Part shown: one piece after another, positions 7,457 through 15,813 of the stretch
Position numbering within the stretch: position 1 is the first letter of the stretch
Layout: each line of letters starts with the position of its first letter
DNA from: a bacterium
Lineage (GTDB): Bacteria > B130-G9
Direction of reading: 5' to 3'
Length of the DNA stretch: 19,843 bases
Assembly: GCA_021160245.1 (NCBI GenBank)
Contig: JAGHCW010000094.1
Coordinates: 1-19,843 of the forward strand
Program-made: the position numbers and the translations under genes
Notes under the pieces: generated by a model
The model's input: only the letters and a program-made list of their open reading frames with translations
Told to the model about the DNA's origin: nothing
The model's database searches: none

Positions 7457-8917
7457 CTAGTTCTTCACAAGCAACCGGAGCAGCTTGCCGAAGTATGGCC
7501 GGTTGAAAATGAGCTGCGCAGGCTTGGTTATCAGCAGGCGCATCACAAATCTCGGCGCCTTTGTATTGAAGAGGCCTAGCACGAAGTTGAGGTAGGTCCG
7601 TTTCTTGTGGAAGAGCTGTTTGCGATACACTTGCTCTCTCCAATCGGTGATTATACCAGCCTCGACCGCCCTGTCACCCAACTCCGTTCCAGGAAATAGC
7701 GTCAGGCAGAAATATTGGATGAAATACGGCCTCTTGAGCCGCAACAGGAGGCGGATACTCTCGATTACGTCCTCATCCACCTCCATCGGATTGTCGATGA
7801 TGATGTCGTAGCGAGGAGGCAGTATCCTCGGAACATACCCGACTAGCCTATTCGCAATTGAGATGATCTCATCGTTGGAGAAAGGCCGTTTATACATCTT
7901 GCGAATCCGCTCGCTGCCCGTCTGAATGCCCATTTGCAGGTAGATCATGCCGGCATTGACCATCATCTCGAGCTTGTTATCGTTAATGCCAAACGGAGTC
8001 CCAAGCGAGAAGAAGGGCAATCCAATCTTAGCCCTGTAAGCCTCGCAGAACTCACGTATCTGCAACTCATCGGTGTCGAAAAAGGAATCGTCACTCAAAA
8101 CCAGCAGCTGAACGAATGGAAGGTTCTTGCGAACCCACGAAAGCTCCTCAATCACGTTCTCCACCGACCGGCGCCTCACGAATGCGCGTCCGCCGTAGAG
8201 TTTGAGTAGCGAGCGGTTGCAGCAGTAAGTGCAGGCATAGCGGCAGCCCCTTGTCATCATCGTGATGTAATAGGGCTTTTCCTGCGCGGTCTTCTTGCCG
8301 GGCGCTGCGGTTAGCATGATTCGCTCGAGCAAATCCATATCCATCTTCTGTAACTTGTCGTCAAGCAACACGTAGTCGTCATCAAGCGAGTAATCCGGAA
8401 AGGGAATGTCGTCCATATTCGCGACCAGTGGCCTGGGAGGATTTCGAACCAGTTCGCCCTTCTTGAGGTGGCAAAGGTTGGCAATGCCGGACACATCCCT
8501 GCCATCAGAAAGAGCCCGTGCGATATCGACAATCGCTCCCTCGCCCTCGCCGAGGCAGACGTAGTCGGCAAACTCCGCGCACTCTCCGGGCATCAGCGTA
8601 GCATGAATGCCGCCGATCACAATCGGGACATCGATCCTCTCACGTAGGAATTCACACAGCTGCACCACCCGATCGAAGTAATTCGTCATGAGCGATACCC
8701 CGACGAACAAGGCGTCCTTGCAGAGCTCGCCGACCTGCTCCAGAACTTCCTCCGAATAAAGGAATAATCCGGGTGGGATATCGCCCTTTTCTTGCGCAAT
8801 CTGCAAGAAGAGCTTTCTGGTCTTGAAGCCGGCCTGCTTGAGGCAGCTGGACAGTATCCTGGGCCCCATGGACGAAATGTCAGAGTACGGTGATATGATG
8901 ACCGCTGGCTTATCTAT
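7457..8917 (-). CDS. B12-binding-type radical SAM protein, probable AUA start
   Basis: The first in-frame ATG is 8869-8867 (470 residues), but no ribosome site precedes it and it falls after the first beta strand of the N-terminal domain. Reading back to AUA 8917-8915 adds IDKPAVIISPYSDISS, the expected Rossmann strand, with AGAGAGG nine bases upstream; a stop lies a few codons further. With this start the product is 486 residues. Numbering from the ATG, residues 1-150 are the cobalamin-binding-like fold (FVGVSL, VPIVIGGIHATLMP, YVCLGEGEGAI) without a DxHxxG motif, so true B12 binding is doubtful. Residues ~195-410 are the radical SAM domain with C209-x3-C213-x2-C216 (CRYACTYCC). A C-terminal tail follows. 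Family members act on lipids, cofactors or peptides; the substrate is unknown. It is flanked by the two direct repeats at 7075 and 9175. Confidence 0.85.
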   Translation of the reverse strand: MDKPAVIISPYSDISSMGPRILSSCLKQAGFKTRKLFLQIAQEKGDIPPGLFLYSEEVLEQVGELCKDALFVGVSLMTNYFDRVVQLCEFLRERIDVPIVIGGIHATLMPGECAEFADYVCLGEGEGAIVDIARALSDGRDVSGIANLCHLKKGELVRNPPRPLVANMDDIPFPDYSLDDDYVLLDDKLQKMDMDLLERIMLTAAPGKKTAQEKPYYITMMTRGCRYACTYCCNRSLLKLYGGRAFVRRRSVENVIEELSWVRKNLPFVQLLVLSDDSFFDTDELQIREFCEAYRAKIGLPFFSLGTPFGINDNKLEMMVNAGMIYLQMGIQTGSERIRKMYKRPFSNDEIISIANRLVGYVPRILPPRYDIIIDNPMEVDEDVIESIRLLLRLKRPYFIQYFCLTLFPGTELGDRAVEAGIITDWREQVYRKQLFHKKRTYLNFVLGLFNTKAPRFVMRLLITKPAQLIFNRPYFGKLLRLLVKN

Positions 8918-8926
8918 TTTAGAGAA

Positions 8927-8933
8927 CCTCTCT
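8927..8933 (-). promoter_or_regulatory. Ribosome binding site deciding a non-AUG start
   Basis: AGAGAGG on the minus strand, nine bases before AUA 8917-8915. No ATG, GTG or TTG occurs in frame between the upstream stop and ATG 8869, which itself has no purine-rich site. Confidence 0.5.
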
Positions 8934-8997
8934 TTCGATAACTTGCAGCACTACTGAATCAGCAATCCGCCTCAGGTTTGATGCCACTCTGCCTCAG

Positions 8998-9026
8998 AAT
9001 ATCCTCCTAACGCCCATTCATGTCAA
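8998..9026 (-). promoter_or_regulatory. Promoter for the B12-type radical SAM gene
   Basis: On the minus strand TTGACA (9026-9021, perfect), a 17-bp spacer and GATATT (9003-8998, 4/6), giving a leader of about 75 bases before the AUA start. Between 9027 and 9174 I see only an inverted repeat AGCGGC / GCCGCT near 9110-9155 and no gene. Confidence 0.5.
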
Positions 9027-9174
9027 CGTCTCTCTCGCTTCTGCAATGGGCTCATGGAACCCGACTAAGAATTATGATGCGAAGTTGGTTCACAGATTGA
9101 AAGGCTGTAAGCGGCATTTTGCACTTTCTTTGTTCAAAGGCTTGACGGCCGCTGGAAGCTAGTTCGTCTAAATA

Positions 9175-9512
9175 CGAAAACTCCTCATAAATAAGCAGTT
9201 GACAGAATATGTGAAAACACATTTAATGCAATGGTAGTATTCTTAGGGGGATTTTCGAGTGTTAGTTTAGAACCCGCGGCCCATTGGGTTCTGGCGTCGC
9301 ATAGTTGTGACGCCGGTACACGGACGGGAGAGACAACATGGCTTGTCCGTCAAAGGTGGGTGGAGTCCGCGCGCCTCGTATCCGAACGCAGGCGTTCGGC
9401 GCCAGAATGGCCCGTAATGCGCCTCATACCCAGCCTGAAATGCCTTGTATCGCACGCGATTCGCTCTATAAGAGCGGAAGCATGAGGCAATTTCAGCAGG
9501 ATGCGCGAGGCC
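9175..9512 (+). repeat. Promoter-led ~335-bp element, copy B (intact; candidate ncRNA or leader)
   Basis: Homologous to 7075-7410. After its promoter come four perfect hairpins in a row: AGAACCC (9269-9275) / GGGTTCT (9286-9292); GGCGTC (9293-9298) / GACGCC (9309-9314); GACGGG (9323-9328) / TCCGTC (9346-9351, one G-U); CCGAACG (9382-9388) / CGTTCGG (9393-9399). Differences between the copies in the best minus-strand frame fall on all three codon positions (about 5, 7 and 9 in 37 codons), which argues against coding. It ends about 110 bp before the ATG at 9623, so it may form the 5' leader of that gene, or be an independent RNA, or a mobile repeat. I do not recognise a known riboswitch, RNase P, tmRNA, SRP or 6S consensus. 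Confidence 0.7.
9199..9227 (+). promoter_or_regulatory. Strong sigma70-type promoter with palindromic spacer
   Basis: TTGACA (9199-9204, perfect), a 17-bp spacer, TTTAAT (9222-9227, 5/6). The spacer and the first base of the -10 box hold the palindrome ATGTG-AAAA-CACAT (9209-9222), a classic place for a repressor. It would drive transcription of copy B and possibly of the secreted-protein gene at 9623. Confidence 0.65.
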
Positions 9513-9622
9513 ACCCTCCATAGCAACGCTCGGCGAATAGTACGGCTCACCGGGGTAATTGACAAGCAGGCTATTCTTTCTTTCGCAACATGAGTTCGTC
9601 AGTTGATAAGGGGATATTTGTA

Positions 9623-11803
9623 ATGGCACTAAGATCTAATGTTTTCGGATTTTCGGTTCTCGTCTTTCTTTTTTTCGTTTTCGTTAACCCACATTGTGTG
9701 CTGGGGGGGCGTATTGAGCTATCGCATGATAATGGCGCTAGGGATGTGGACGGCTGGTGGTCGCGCCCGGGAACCCCGGACACGAACTATGGGATCGCTG
9801 TCCGGTTCGATCCCCCGGCCTATCCATGTTTTGTTCGAGAGGTCTCGGCGTTTGTAAATGGGACGGGAGAGTTCCGCTTTCGGATACTAGACCTCTCGGG
9901 AAATGAGCTCTATTGTGGGGCTCCTATTTCTGCAGAAGAGCCAAATTCCTGGGCAATTCAGCAGATACTTGAAGAGATCAGGCTCGATTCGGGCGGCTTT
10001 TATGCCGTGGCGGAGATACTGACGCCGCTTGAACCGTGTATAGGCAAGACTGCCGACGTCGCCGGCGGAACCTCCACACACAGCTTCTTATGGACCTCTA
10101 AGTACGGCATAATAATGGGTGAGTCAGCGGACGTGATGATACGCGTGAAGGTGGACCAGCCGCTTCACGTCAGGCTCAGTTCAAGTTCAAACAGTCCGCG
10201 AAACAGGCACTTCTTCATTGAGTTCGAGTCGCCCATGGACGAATCGACGCTCAATGCCGAGAATCTGCCGTTTACGACTACATCGACCTGGGAGCCTGAG
10301 CTCATATCGGGCACTTACGACTACAACGGGATACTGAACAGGCTGGAGTTCATCCCCGATGAGCTGCTTGATGCTGGCAGTCTCGACCTGACAATCTCAG
10401 CTGGCATCTCCGACATATACGGCAATCATCCGCCTAAAGACGTCAGCAGTTGGATATTTGTCGATGATGAGCTGGACGTGATGGCGCCTGATATGCCCGA
10501 TTTGATCAACCTTCAGGCCTATGGCGATTCGCTAACCGCGAGTTGGCCACCAGTGCCTTTCTGCGGCGTTATAGGTCATTGGTTTTACTTTGGCCCTTCG
10601 GACCCCAAGATGAGCAATGAGGATTGGCTTACTGTGGCCAACAAGGTTGATATTGGGAACGTAACCGAGTACACCGCGCCGGTCTTTCATGAGGGAGCAT
10701 ACTACCGCGTCGGCGTATCAACATACGATAGTGCTCGTAACGAGAGCGAGGTAATCATCGGCGATTGTGCCCCGCGACTCGGCTCGGTTCTGGTCGTTTT
10801 GGAAGAGCCGATGTTGAGGCAGCGGGCATACTACGATGATGATGCTCAGGGCCTCATAGATGCAGTTGAGGCGGGGGCCTTCAATTATGAATTCTGGCGC
10901 GAGGCTGATCGAGGAGTGTTGCCATCGCTTGAGCACTTGCAGAGGTTCGATGCGGTCCTGTGGAGCATGGGCCCCCGGTGGGTCAATGAGGATACGCAAG
11001 TCCTGCAATTGCTCACCGATTACATGGCCGGTGGCGGAAGGCTGTACTACGAGGCGCGGAGCCTTCTGTCCTATACACTACTTTCGGACCTCTTCTTCCC
11101 GGAGTGGCTTCATCTGACGTTTGAGTTCGGGAATTCGGACTGGGAGGCGCCGGTGGTTTCAGGCGCTGCCGGCGACGCGATAGGCGACGGTTTGGAGCTT
11201 GTCTATGTAACGGACAGGACGGCGCGGAAGGAATACTTTGTGCCTCAGGATGGCGCGGTTCCCTTTCTCAGCGTGAAGGACAAGCCTGAGGAGGTCTGCG
11301 CCCAGCGTTTTGAGGACCCGGGAGAATATGGCTACAAGGTGGTATTTTCGACATCTCTTCTCTCTCCCATTTATACGGTTGAGGACAGGGACAAGCTGCT
11401 GTCACGATCGCTTGTCTGGCTGCAGGACAAAGAGCTGGACCTCAGGATTGCCACCAATACTAGATCACTTGCGCCCTATCGCGTCCTTGAGCTCTTCGTG
11501 GCGGCCAACAACATCGGCGAACCGGTCGATGTTGACGCATACCTTTGCGTCGAATTCAAGACGGCAAGCGGAGCTGGATTCATGTATTTCGACGGGGCCT
11601 CATTCGTTTCGGAGTCCGTCCCATTTGCGTCGAACGTGCGCCTCGAGAGGGGGCTGTTTCTTCCCAGGACAAAGATACTTGAATATCTGCTGCGCGAGGG
11701 GTTAACCGCGGGAGAATATGAATTCTCAGTCGGTCTGATGTTCGCCAATACGCTTTCGCCGGCCGGCGAGTCGAATAGCATATCTGTCTTCGTAAGGGAA
11801 TAG
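9623..11803 (+). CDS. Secreted multidomain protein (Ig-like, FnIII, GATase-like, shared C-terminal domain)
   Basis: 726 residues from ATG 9623, preferred to ATG 9590 because AAGGGGAT lies upstream and a normal signal peptide then begins (MALRSNVFGF, hydrophobic run, ending VLG). Residues ~30-175 look like a jelly-roll domain (WWSRPGTPDTNYGIAVRF). Residues ~180-285 resemble a bacterial Ig-like (Big_5/SbsA-type) domain (FFIEFESPMDESTLNAENL ... LDLTISAGISDIYGN). Residues ~290-390 resemble fibronectin type III. Residues ~395-610 resemble a ThuA/glutamine-amidotransferase-like Rossmann fold (VLVVLEEPM, FDAVLWSMGPRW, YMAGGGRLYYEARS) without an evident catalytic Cys-His pair. Residues ~615-726 are homologous to the C-terminal domain of the beta-helix paralogs (VDAYLCVEF ... 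GEYEFSVGLMFA). Likely a surface or extracellular protein. Its promoter may be the one in the repeat upstream. Confidence 0.85.
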   Translation: MALRSNVFGFSVLVFLFFVFVNPHCVLGGRIELSHDNGARDVDGWWSRPGTPDTNYGIAVRFDPPAYPCFVREVSAFVNGTGEFRFRILDLSGNELYCGAPISAEEPNSWAIQQILEEIRLDSGGFYAVAEILTPLEPCIGKTADVAGGTSTHSFLWTSKYGIIMGESADVMIRVKVDQPLHVRLSSSSNSPRNRHFFIEFESPMDESTLNAENLPFTTTSTWEPELISGTYDYNGILNRLEFIPDELLDAGSLDLTISAGISDIYGNHPPKDVSSWIFVDDELDVMAPDMPDLINLQAYGDSLTASWPPVPFCGVIGHWFYFGPSDPKMSNEDWLTVANKVDIGNVTEYTAPVFHEGAYYRVGVSTYDSARNESEVIIGDCAPRLGSVLVVLEEPMLRQRAYYDDDAQGLIDAVEAGAFNYEFWREADRGVLPSLEHLQRFDAVLWSMGPRWVNEDTQVLQLLTDYMAGGGRLYYEARSLLSYTLLSDLFFPEWLHLTFEFGNSDWEAPVVSGAAGDAIGDGLELVYVTDRTARKEYFVPQDGAVPFLSVKDKPEEVCAQRFEDPGEYGYKVVFSTSLLSPIYTVEDRDKLLSRSLVWLQDKELDLRIATNTRSLAPYRVLELFVAANNIGEPVDVDAYLCVEFKTASGAGFMYFDGASFVSESVPFASNVRLERGLFLPRTKILEYLLREGLTAGEYEFSVGLMFANTLSPAGESNSISVFVRE

Positions 11804-11900
11804 GGGCCAACTCATCGGTTGCATGGCTTTTTAGACGGATGGGTCACTCTCTGCAGGTCTCCCCACACAATCAACCTGCATTTTCGGGTTTATTCAAATG

Positions 11901-11929
11901 TTGACAGAATTCTCTCAATGCACTATTGT
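11901..11929 (+). promoter_or_regulatory. Sigma70-type promoter of rpoD
   Basis: TTGACA (11901-11906, perfect), a 17-bp spacer, TATTGT (11924-11929, 4/6). The leader of about 110 bases contains a small hairpin CGTGG (12009-12013) / CCACG (12021-12025) ending ten bases before the GGAGG ribosome site. The rest of 11804-12044 shows no gene and no convincing terminator. Confidence 0.6.
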
Positions 11930-12044
11930 ATCAACGAGATGCGAGGCGAGCGCGGTGAATCCAACTACTTGTATTCCCCTTGCCTTCTTAGCAGTTGCTG
12001 TTTTTCACCGTGGGTTCTTTCCACGAACTTCATCGGAGGTGTAG

Positions 12045-13835
12045 ATGCGGCCCAAAGCAAGACTCACCGAAGTTAAAGACGCTCTTTTCAAGAGGGCAAG
12101 TGCCAAGATGATTGTGAGTTATCAGTGGATAAGGGACCAACTGCCTCCTGGCGTTCCAATATCTGGCGAAGAGCTCGACGACTTGATGATGACACTCAGC
12201 CAGAGTGGCATTGAGATAGTCGATGACGCTGCGGATGAGTACATCAACCAATTCCTGGAAAAACCGAGTCCTGGAACCCCCGCAGAATTGGTGGACCCCG
12301 AGCTTGAGATTGAGGAGGCGCACCAGCATTTCGATACGAATCGGGAGCACGCGCCGGTCAATGTTAGCGACACGTTGAAGATGTACTTCAGGGACATGGG
12401 TAAGGTTCCTCTTCTCGACAGAGAGGGAGAGGTCAAAATCGCCAAGAGAATAGAAAGAGGCAAGACGAAGACGCTGAAAGCCGTCGTTGCTTGCCCTCTT
12501 ACGATCAAAGACCTCTTGCGATTCTCCTCAGACCCAAAGAGAAGGACCAACATTCGCCCGGTCATCAAAATAGAGGATTATCGGGAGAATTTCGACGAGA
12601 ACTTGGAGCGTGCGCGTGTTCTCAATATACTTGCCGAGGTGAAGACTAGTTACCGCGACTACTTGAAGTTGGTCCGGCAGTGCAAGCGAAGCGCACAGGT
12701 GACCAAAGAGGATAAGAAGCGGATTGGGAAGACATTCGCTCGAATTGTTGACATGCTTGTGTCCTTGAATTTGAGCGAGAAGTACAACGGGCGGATGACG
12801 GGGAAGATCCACGAGACTCTAAAGCAGTGGAACGATTGCGAGAACGAAATTCGCAAGTATGAGCAGCACTGCGGAATGGCCGTAACCGAGATCCGGACAT
12901 GGATACGTAAACTACGTCAGGTCTCGCCGGAGCAGAGGAAGAGCAAGGAATCGACGCTGAACTATACACTCGAGGAACTTGAGGAGATAGACAGCATAAT
13001 CAAGGACCGGCGCAAGAGGATTAAGAAAATGAAGAGCGAGACCGGGATGACGCTAGCCGGTCTCATGCAGACTTCACACAAGATGGCAATGGGGCAGGAG
13101 ATAGCTAAGGAGGCAAAACGGGAGCTTTCCGAGGCGAATCTACGACTCGTTGTGAGCATCGCGAAGAAGTACGTAAACCGGGGGCTTCATCTATCTGATC
13201 TTATTCAAGAGGGCAACATCGGCCTTATGAAGGCGGTGGACAAGTTCGAGTACAAACGAGGCTATAAGTTCTCGACGTATGCCACGTGGTGGATTCGACA
13301 GGCCATCACAAGAGCTATGGCAGACCAGGCCAGGACAATCCGGATACCGGTTCACATGATCGAGACGATCAATCGCATCGTCCGGACATCACGGTACCTT
13401 GTCCAGGAATACGGCCGTGAACCGACACCGGAGGAGCTCGCCCAGCGATTGGCGATGCCGTCTGACAAGATTCGCAAGATCATGAAGATCGCACAGGAGC
13501 CCATCTCGCTTGAGACGCCAATCAATGAGGAGGAAGACAGCCACATTGGGGACTTCATCGAGGACAAGAAGATCATGTCTCCGAGTGAGTCTATGGACAA
13601 GTCAAACCTCAGAGAGATAAGCCGAGGGGTGCTCGGGAAGTTCTTAACGCCGCGAGAGGAGATGGTGATCAGGCTTAGATTCGGCATAGACACGGGCTAT
13701 GAACATACGCTTGAGGAAGCTGGCATCATGTTCAATGTTACCCGTGAACGAATACGCCAGATTGAGGCCAAGGCATTGAGGAAGCTCCGCCATCCCACGA
13801 GGCGCAAGCTCTTCAAGGGCTTTGGACCGGGCTGA
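12045..13835 (+). CDS. rpoD: Primary RNA polymerase sigma factor (sigma70)
   Basis: 596 residues; ATG 12045 follows GGAGG at 12035-12039. Residues ~5-70 correspond to region 1.1 ([26 protein letters not shown]). Region 1.2 is at ~107-140 ([29 protein letters not shown]). Residues ~141-355 are a long non-conserved region of the kind seen in primary sigma factors. Region 2 (~360-434) is essentially canonical ([48 protein letters not shown]) and contains the -10 recognition helix. Region 3 is ~435-510. Region 4 (~530-590) has the -35 helix-turn-helix [19 protein letters not shown]. It directs core polymerase to housekeeping promoters, consistent with the TTGACA-type promoters found in this window. 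There is no dnaG upstream; the phosphoesterase gene follows 24 bp downstream. Confidence 0.97.
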   Translation: MRPKARLTEVKDALFKRASAKMIVSYQWIRDQLPPGVPISGEELDDLMMTLSQSGIEIVDDAADEYINQFLEKPSPGTPAELVDPELEIEEAHQHFDTNREHAPVNVSDTLKMYFRDMGKVPLLDREGEVKIAKRIERGKTKTLKAVVACPLTIKDLLRFSSDPKRRTNIRPVIKIEDYRENFDENLERARVLNILAEVKTSYRDYLKLVRQCKRSAQVTKEDKKRIGKTFARIVDMLVSLNLSEKYNGRMTGKIHETLKQWNDCENEIRKYEQHCGMAVTEIRTWIRKLRQVSPEQRKSKESTLNYTLEELEEIDSIIKDRRKRIKKMKSETGMTLAGLMQTSHKMAMGQEIAKEAKRELSEANLRLVVSIAKKYVNRGLHLSDLIQEGNIGLMKAVDKFEYKRGYKFSTYATWWIRQAITRAMADQARTIRIPVHMIETINRIVRTSRYLVQEYGREPTPEELAQRLAMPSDKIRKIMKIAQEPISLETPINEEEDSHIGDFIEDKKIMSPSESMDKSNLREISRGVLGKFLTPREEMVIRLRFGIDTGYEHTLEEAGIMFNVTRERIRQIEAKALRKLRHPTRRKLFKGFGPG

Positions 13836-13859
13836 GAGCCGATTGCATAGTCGCTGTAA

Positions 13860-14678
13860 ATGAGCATTATCGCTATCTCCGATCTGCATCTCGGGCCGTC
13901 CGAGGATGCTATGCAGGCTGATTTTGTCGATTTCCTTGACCACATCAAGGTCGAGGCCGAGAACCTCATCATAAATGGCGATCTCTTCAGCTTCTGGTTC
14001 GGCTATCGTGACGTAGTTCCTTACTGCTACCTGCCGTCGCTCGCGAAGATGACGCAGCTTGTAGATCATGGTGTTCGATTCACTTACCTGCATGGCAACC
14101 ATGATTTTGTTCCGGGCCCGTTTTTTGAGCGATATCTTCCGGCAACGATAATTGAGAACGATATTCGCATTGAGTATCTCGGGGCCAAAGTTCATGTTGA
14201 ACATGGCGATCTTGTGGACCGGGATGATTTTGGCTACCGCCTTCTCAGAACAGTTGTAAGAAGCAGGCCAATAACATGGCTGTTCCGGCTAGCGCCGCCT
14301 CATATAGGACTCGGTGTGGCAAATGCCTGTGCTCATGTCAGCAGAAATTACGTTGTCAGCAAGGGCGCGGGCTTCTACTACTTCTGCTATGCGGCCGCAT
14401 ACGATCGAATGAAGGATGGGGCAGACCTCGTCCTTTACGGTCATGGTCACAGGACTATATACTCCGAGATGGTCGTTGATGGCCGAATGAGAATCATGGC
14501 GGTAGTTGGTGGATGGGCAAAGGAGGGTCTATGCTTCCTTCGCCTGTCGAAAAAACAAAGTGGATTATTCGTCTTCGATCCATCAACGAAGAAAGAGCGC
14601 GCGCTGCACATCTTCGATTGCGCCTCGTTGGGAAAGAAGATGGAGGATTTGGCCACTGACGCTAATACTCGGGATTGA
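13860..14678 (+). CDS. UDP-2,3-diacylglucosamine diphosphatase-like metallophosphoesterase (LpxH family)
   Basis: 272 residues. All calcineurin-like metal motifs are present: D8-x-H10 (SDLHLG), G-D41 (NGDLFSFWFG), GN80H81D, H115 (EHGD) and GHGH with H195 and H197. The GDLFSFW and HGD context is LpxH-like. LpxH removes UMP from UDP-2,3-diacylglucosamine on the cytoplasmic face of the inner membrane during lipid A synthesis. The E. coli enzyme has GNRDF where this protein has GNHDF, so a related phosphatase remains possible and I leave the symbol blank. Residues ~125-185 form the helical cap expected for acyl-chain binding. ATG 13860 is required by the first beta strand although no clear ribosome site precedes it. 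The 3' end overlaps the tsaD start by 23 bases. Confidence 0.82.
   Translation: MSIIAISDLHLGPSEDAMQADFVDFLDHIKVEAENLIINGDLFSFWFGYRDVVPYCYLPSLAKMTQLVDHGVRFTYLHGNHDFVPGPFFERYLPATIIENDIRIEYLGAKVHVEHGDLVDRDDFGYRLLRTVVRSRPITWLFRLAPPHIGLGVANACAHVSRNYVVSKGAGFYYFCYAAAYDRMKDGADLVLYGHGHRTIYSEMVVDGRMRIMAVVGGWAKEGLCFLRLSKKQSGLFVFDPSTKKERALHIFDCASLGKKMEDLATDANTRD
14642..14658 (+). promoter_or_regulatory. Ribosome site and CUG start of tsaD inside the upstream gene
   Basis: GGAGG (14642-14646) stands nine bases before CTG (14656-14658), whose frame gives the family's normal N-terminus (M)TLILGIDTSCDDSA. There is no ATG, GTG or TTG close to this position in frame. Confidence 0.6.
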
Positions 14679-15687
14679 CACCTCATGTGACGATTCCGCC
14701 TGCTCTGTAGTTCAGGACGGACGGAAGGTACTCTCAAGTGTTGTCGCATCACAAGTCGCGGACCATAGCAAGTTCGGGGGCGTGGTTCCTGAAATAGCAT
14801 GTCGCAAGCACATCGAGAATATCATCAAGGTGGTTCGCGATTCTCTTTCCCAAGCGGACCGAGAGCTTGCTGATTTGGACGCAATAGCTGTTACATACGG
14901 CCCCGGGCTGGTCGGCGCATTGCTCGTCGGGATAGGAGTCGCAAAGGCCATCTCCTACTCCTGCAATAAACCCCTCATCGCTCTGAACCACTTGGAAGGG
15001 CATTTGCTATCCGCCCTGCTCATTCCGAATGAGAAGATCGAATTCCCGTTCGTGTCTTTGATCGTATCGGGTGGTCACACTAGCCTCTTCCTTGCGAGCG
15101 GACTGGGGGATTACGAGCTAGTCGGAAGAACAGTCGATGACGCCGCCGGTGAGGCGTTTGACAAGGTTGCAAAAGCGCTCGGACTGCCATACCCGGGAGG
15201 CCCCGTGATCGAGGCGCTGTCTGGGGAGTCTGCCGGCGACGAAGTTGCATTTCCCAGCCCGATGATCAAACACAAGAACTACAACTTCAGCTTCTCCGGC
15301 TTGAAGACCGCGGTGCTGAACTACTTGAGATTCGACTTAGGCATAACATCACCGGACGAGGCGCGAGGGATGCCGCGTGGTCAATTAACTAGTATAGCGG
15401 CCGGTTTCCAAAGCGCGGTTTTCAATGTGCTGATTGAGAAGACGCTGAGATTCGCGTGCGCGGAGCGTGTTGAGCTGATAACGCTTGGTGGTGGAGTGTC
15501 AGCAAATGGTGCTCTCAGGGAGCGATTCTCTCATGCGGCAGTTGATGCGGGTATTCGGCTTGTCGCTCCTAGTAGGGAATTCTGCACTGACAATGGCGCC
15601 ATGATAGGCTGCGCGGCGTATCATCATTATCAGAATGGGCAGTTTGCGGGTCTTGCGCTTGACGCGGAGCCGAATCTAAAACTCTAG
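14656..15687 (+). CDS. tsaD: tRNA N6-threonylcarbamoyladenosine transferase subunit TsaD
   Basis: 343 residues from CTG 14656, matching the usual ~340. A reading from the upstream ATG 14506 would add 50 residues that are only out-of-frame phosphoesterase sequence. TsaD moves the threonylcarbamoyl group from its AMP adduct (made by TsaC) to A37 of ANN-decoding tRNAs, with TsaB and TsaE. Visible family motifs are ILGIDTSCDDSA at the N-terminus, VPEIACRKH, metal ligands H112 and H116 (NHLEGH), LIVSGGHTSL, the SFSGLKTAVLN stretch, ITLGGGVSANGALR, and the third ligand D312 (CTDNGAMIG). The 23-base overlap with the phosphoesterase gene implies translational coupling and a shared message, perhaps from the rpoD promoter. 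tsaB and tsaE are not in the window. Confidence 0.96.
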   Translation: MTLILGIDTSCDDSACSVVQDGRKVLSSVVASQVADHSKFGGVVPEIACRKHIENIIKVVRDSLSQADRELADLDAIAVTYGPGLVGALLVGIGVAKAISYSCNKPLIALNHLEGHLLSALLIPNEKIEFPFVSLIVSGGHTSLFLASGLGDYELVGRTVDDAAGEAFDKVAKALGLPYPGGPVIEALSGESAGDEVAFPSPMIKHKNYNFSFSGLKTAVLNYLRFDLGITSPDEARGMPRGQLTSIAAGFQSAVFNVLIEKTLRFACAERVELITLGGGVSANGALRERFSHAAVDAGIRLVAPSREFCTDNGAMIGCAAYHHYQNGQFAGLALDAEPNLKL

Positions 15688-15780
15688 CAGCCACCACGTG
15701 TGGCATTATCCCCCATATCACTAGTGCCCCCATTTCCCATTCACCCATTCCTGTTTTGTGGAGATTCATCTCAGAGATTT

Positions 15781-15813
15781 ACCGTTGACTTAACCGTTGT
15801 TCCACGGTAGTTT
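15781..15813 (+). promoter_or_regulatory. Possible promoter/operator before the HD-GYP genes
   Basis: ACCGTTG is repeated directly (15781-15787 and 15793-15799), and the second copy also forms the hairpin ACCGT / ACGGT (15804-15808). TTGACT (15785-15790) with a 17-bp spacer meets only a weak TAGTTT. It is the only notable signal in the 258-bp gap 15688-15945. A frame from 15826 to 15942 could encode 38 residues but has no ribosome site. Confidence 0.3.

Noticed and set aside
9175-9512. Known structured RNAs (RNase P, tmRNA, SRP, 6S, cyclic-di-GMP or cobalamin riboswitch) as the identity of the repeat
   Set aside because: I looked for their conserved core sequences on the plus strand and found none. 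A covariance-model search would be decisive.
9267-9629. Minus-strand frame of 120 residues across repeat copy B, with a similar stretch in copy A
   Set aside because: The similarity is that of the DNA repeat. Copy A has a stop and an indel in this frame, and substitutions fall about equally on all codon positions.
11806-11836. Possible rho-independent terminator after the multidomain secreted protein
   Set aside because: The stem is short and imperfect (CAAC/GTTG with an offset GC pair) before only five T residues.
15688-15703. Small hairpin after tsaD (CCAC/GTGG)
   Set aside because: A four-base stem without a T-run is not evidence of a terminator.
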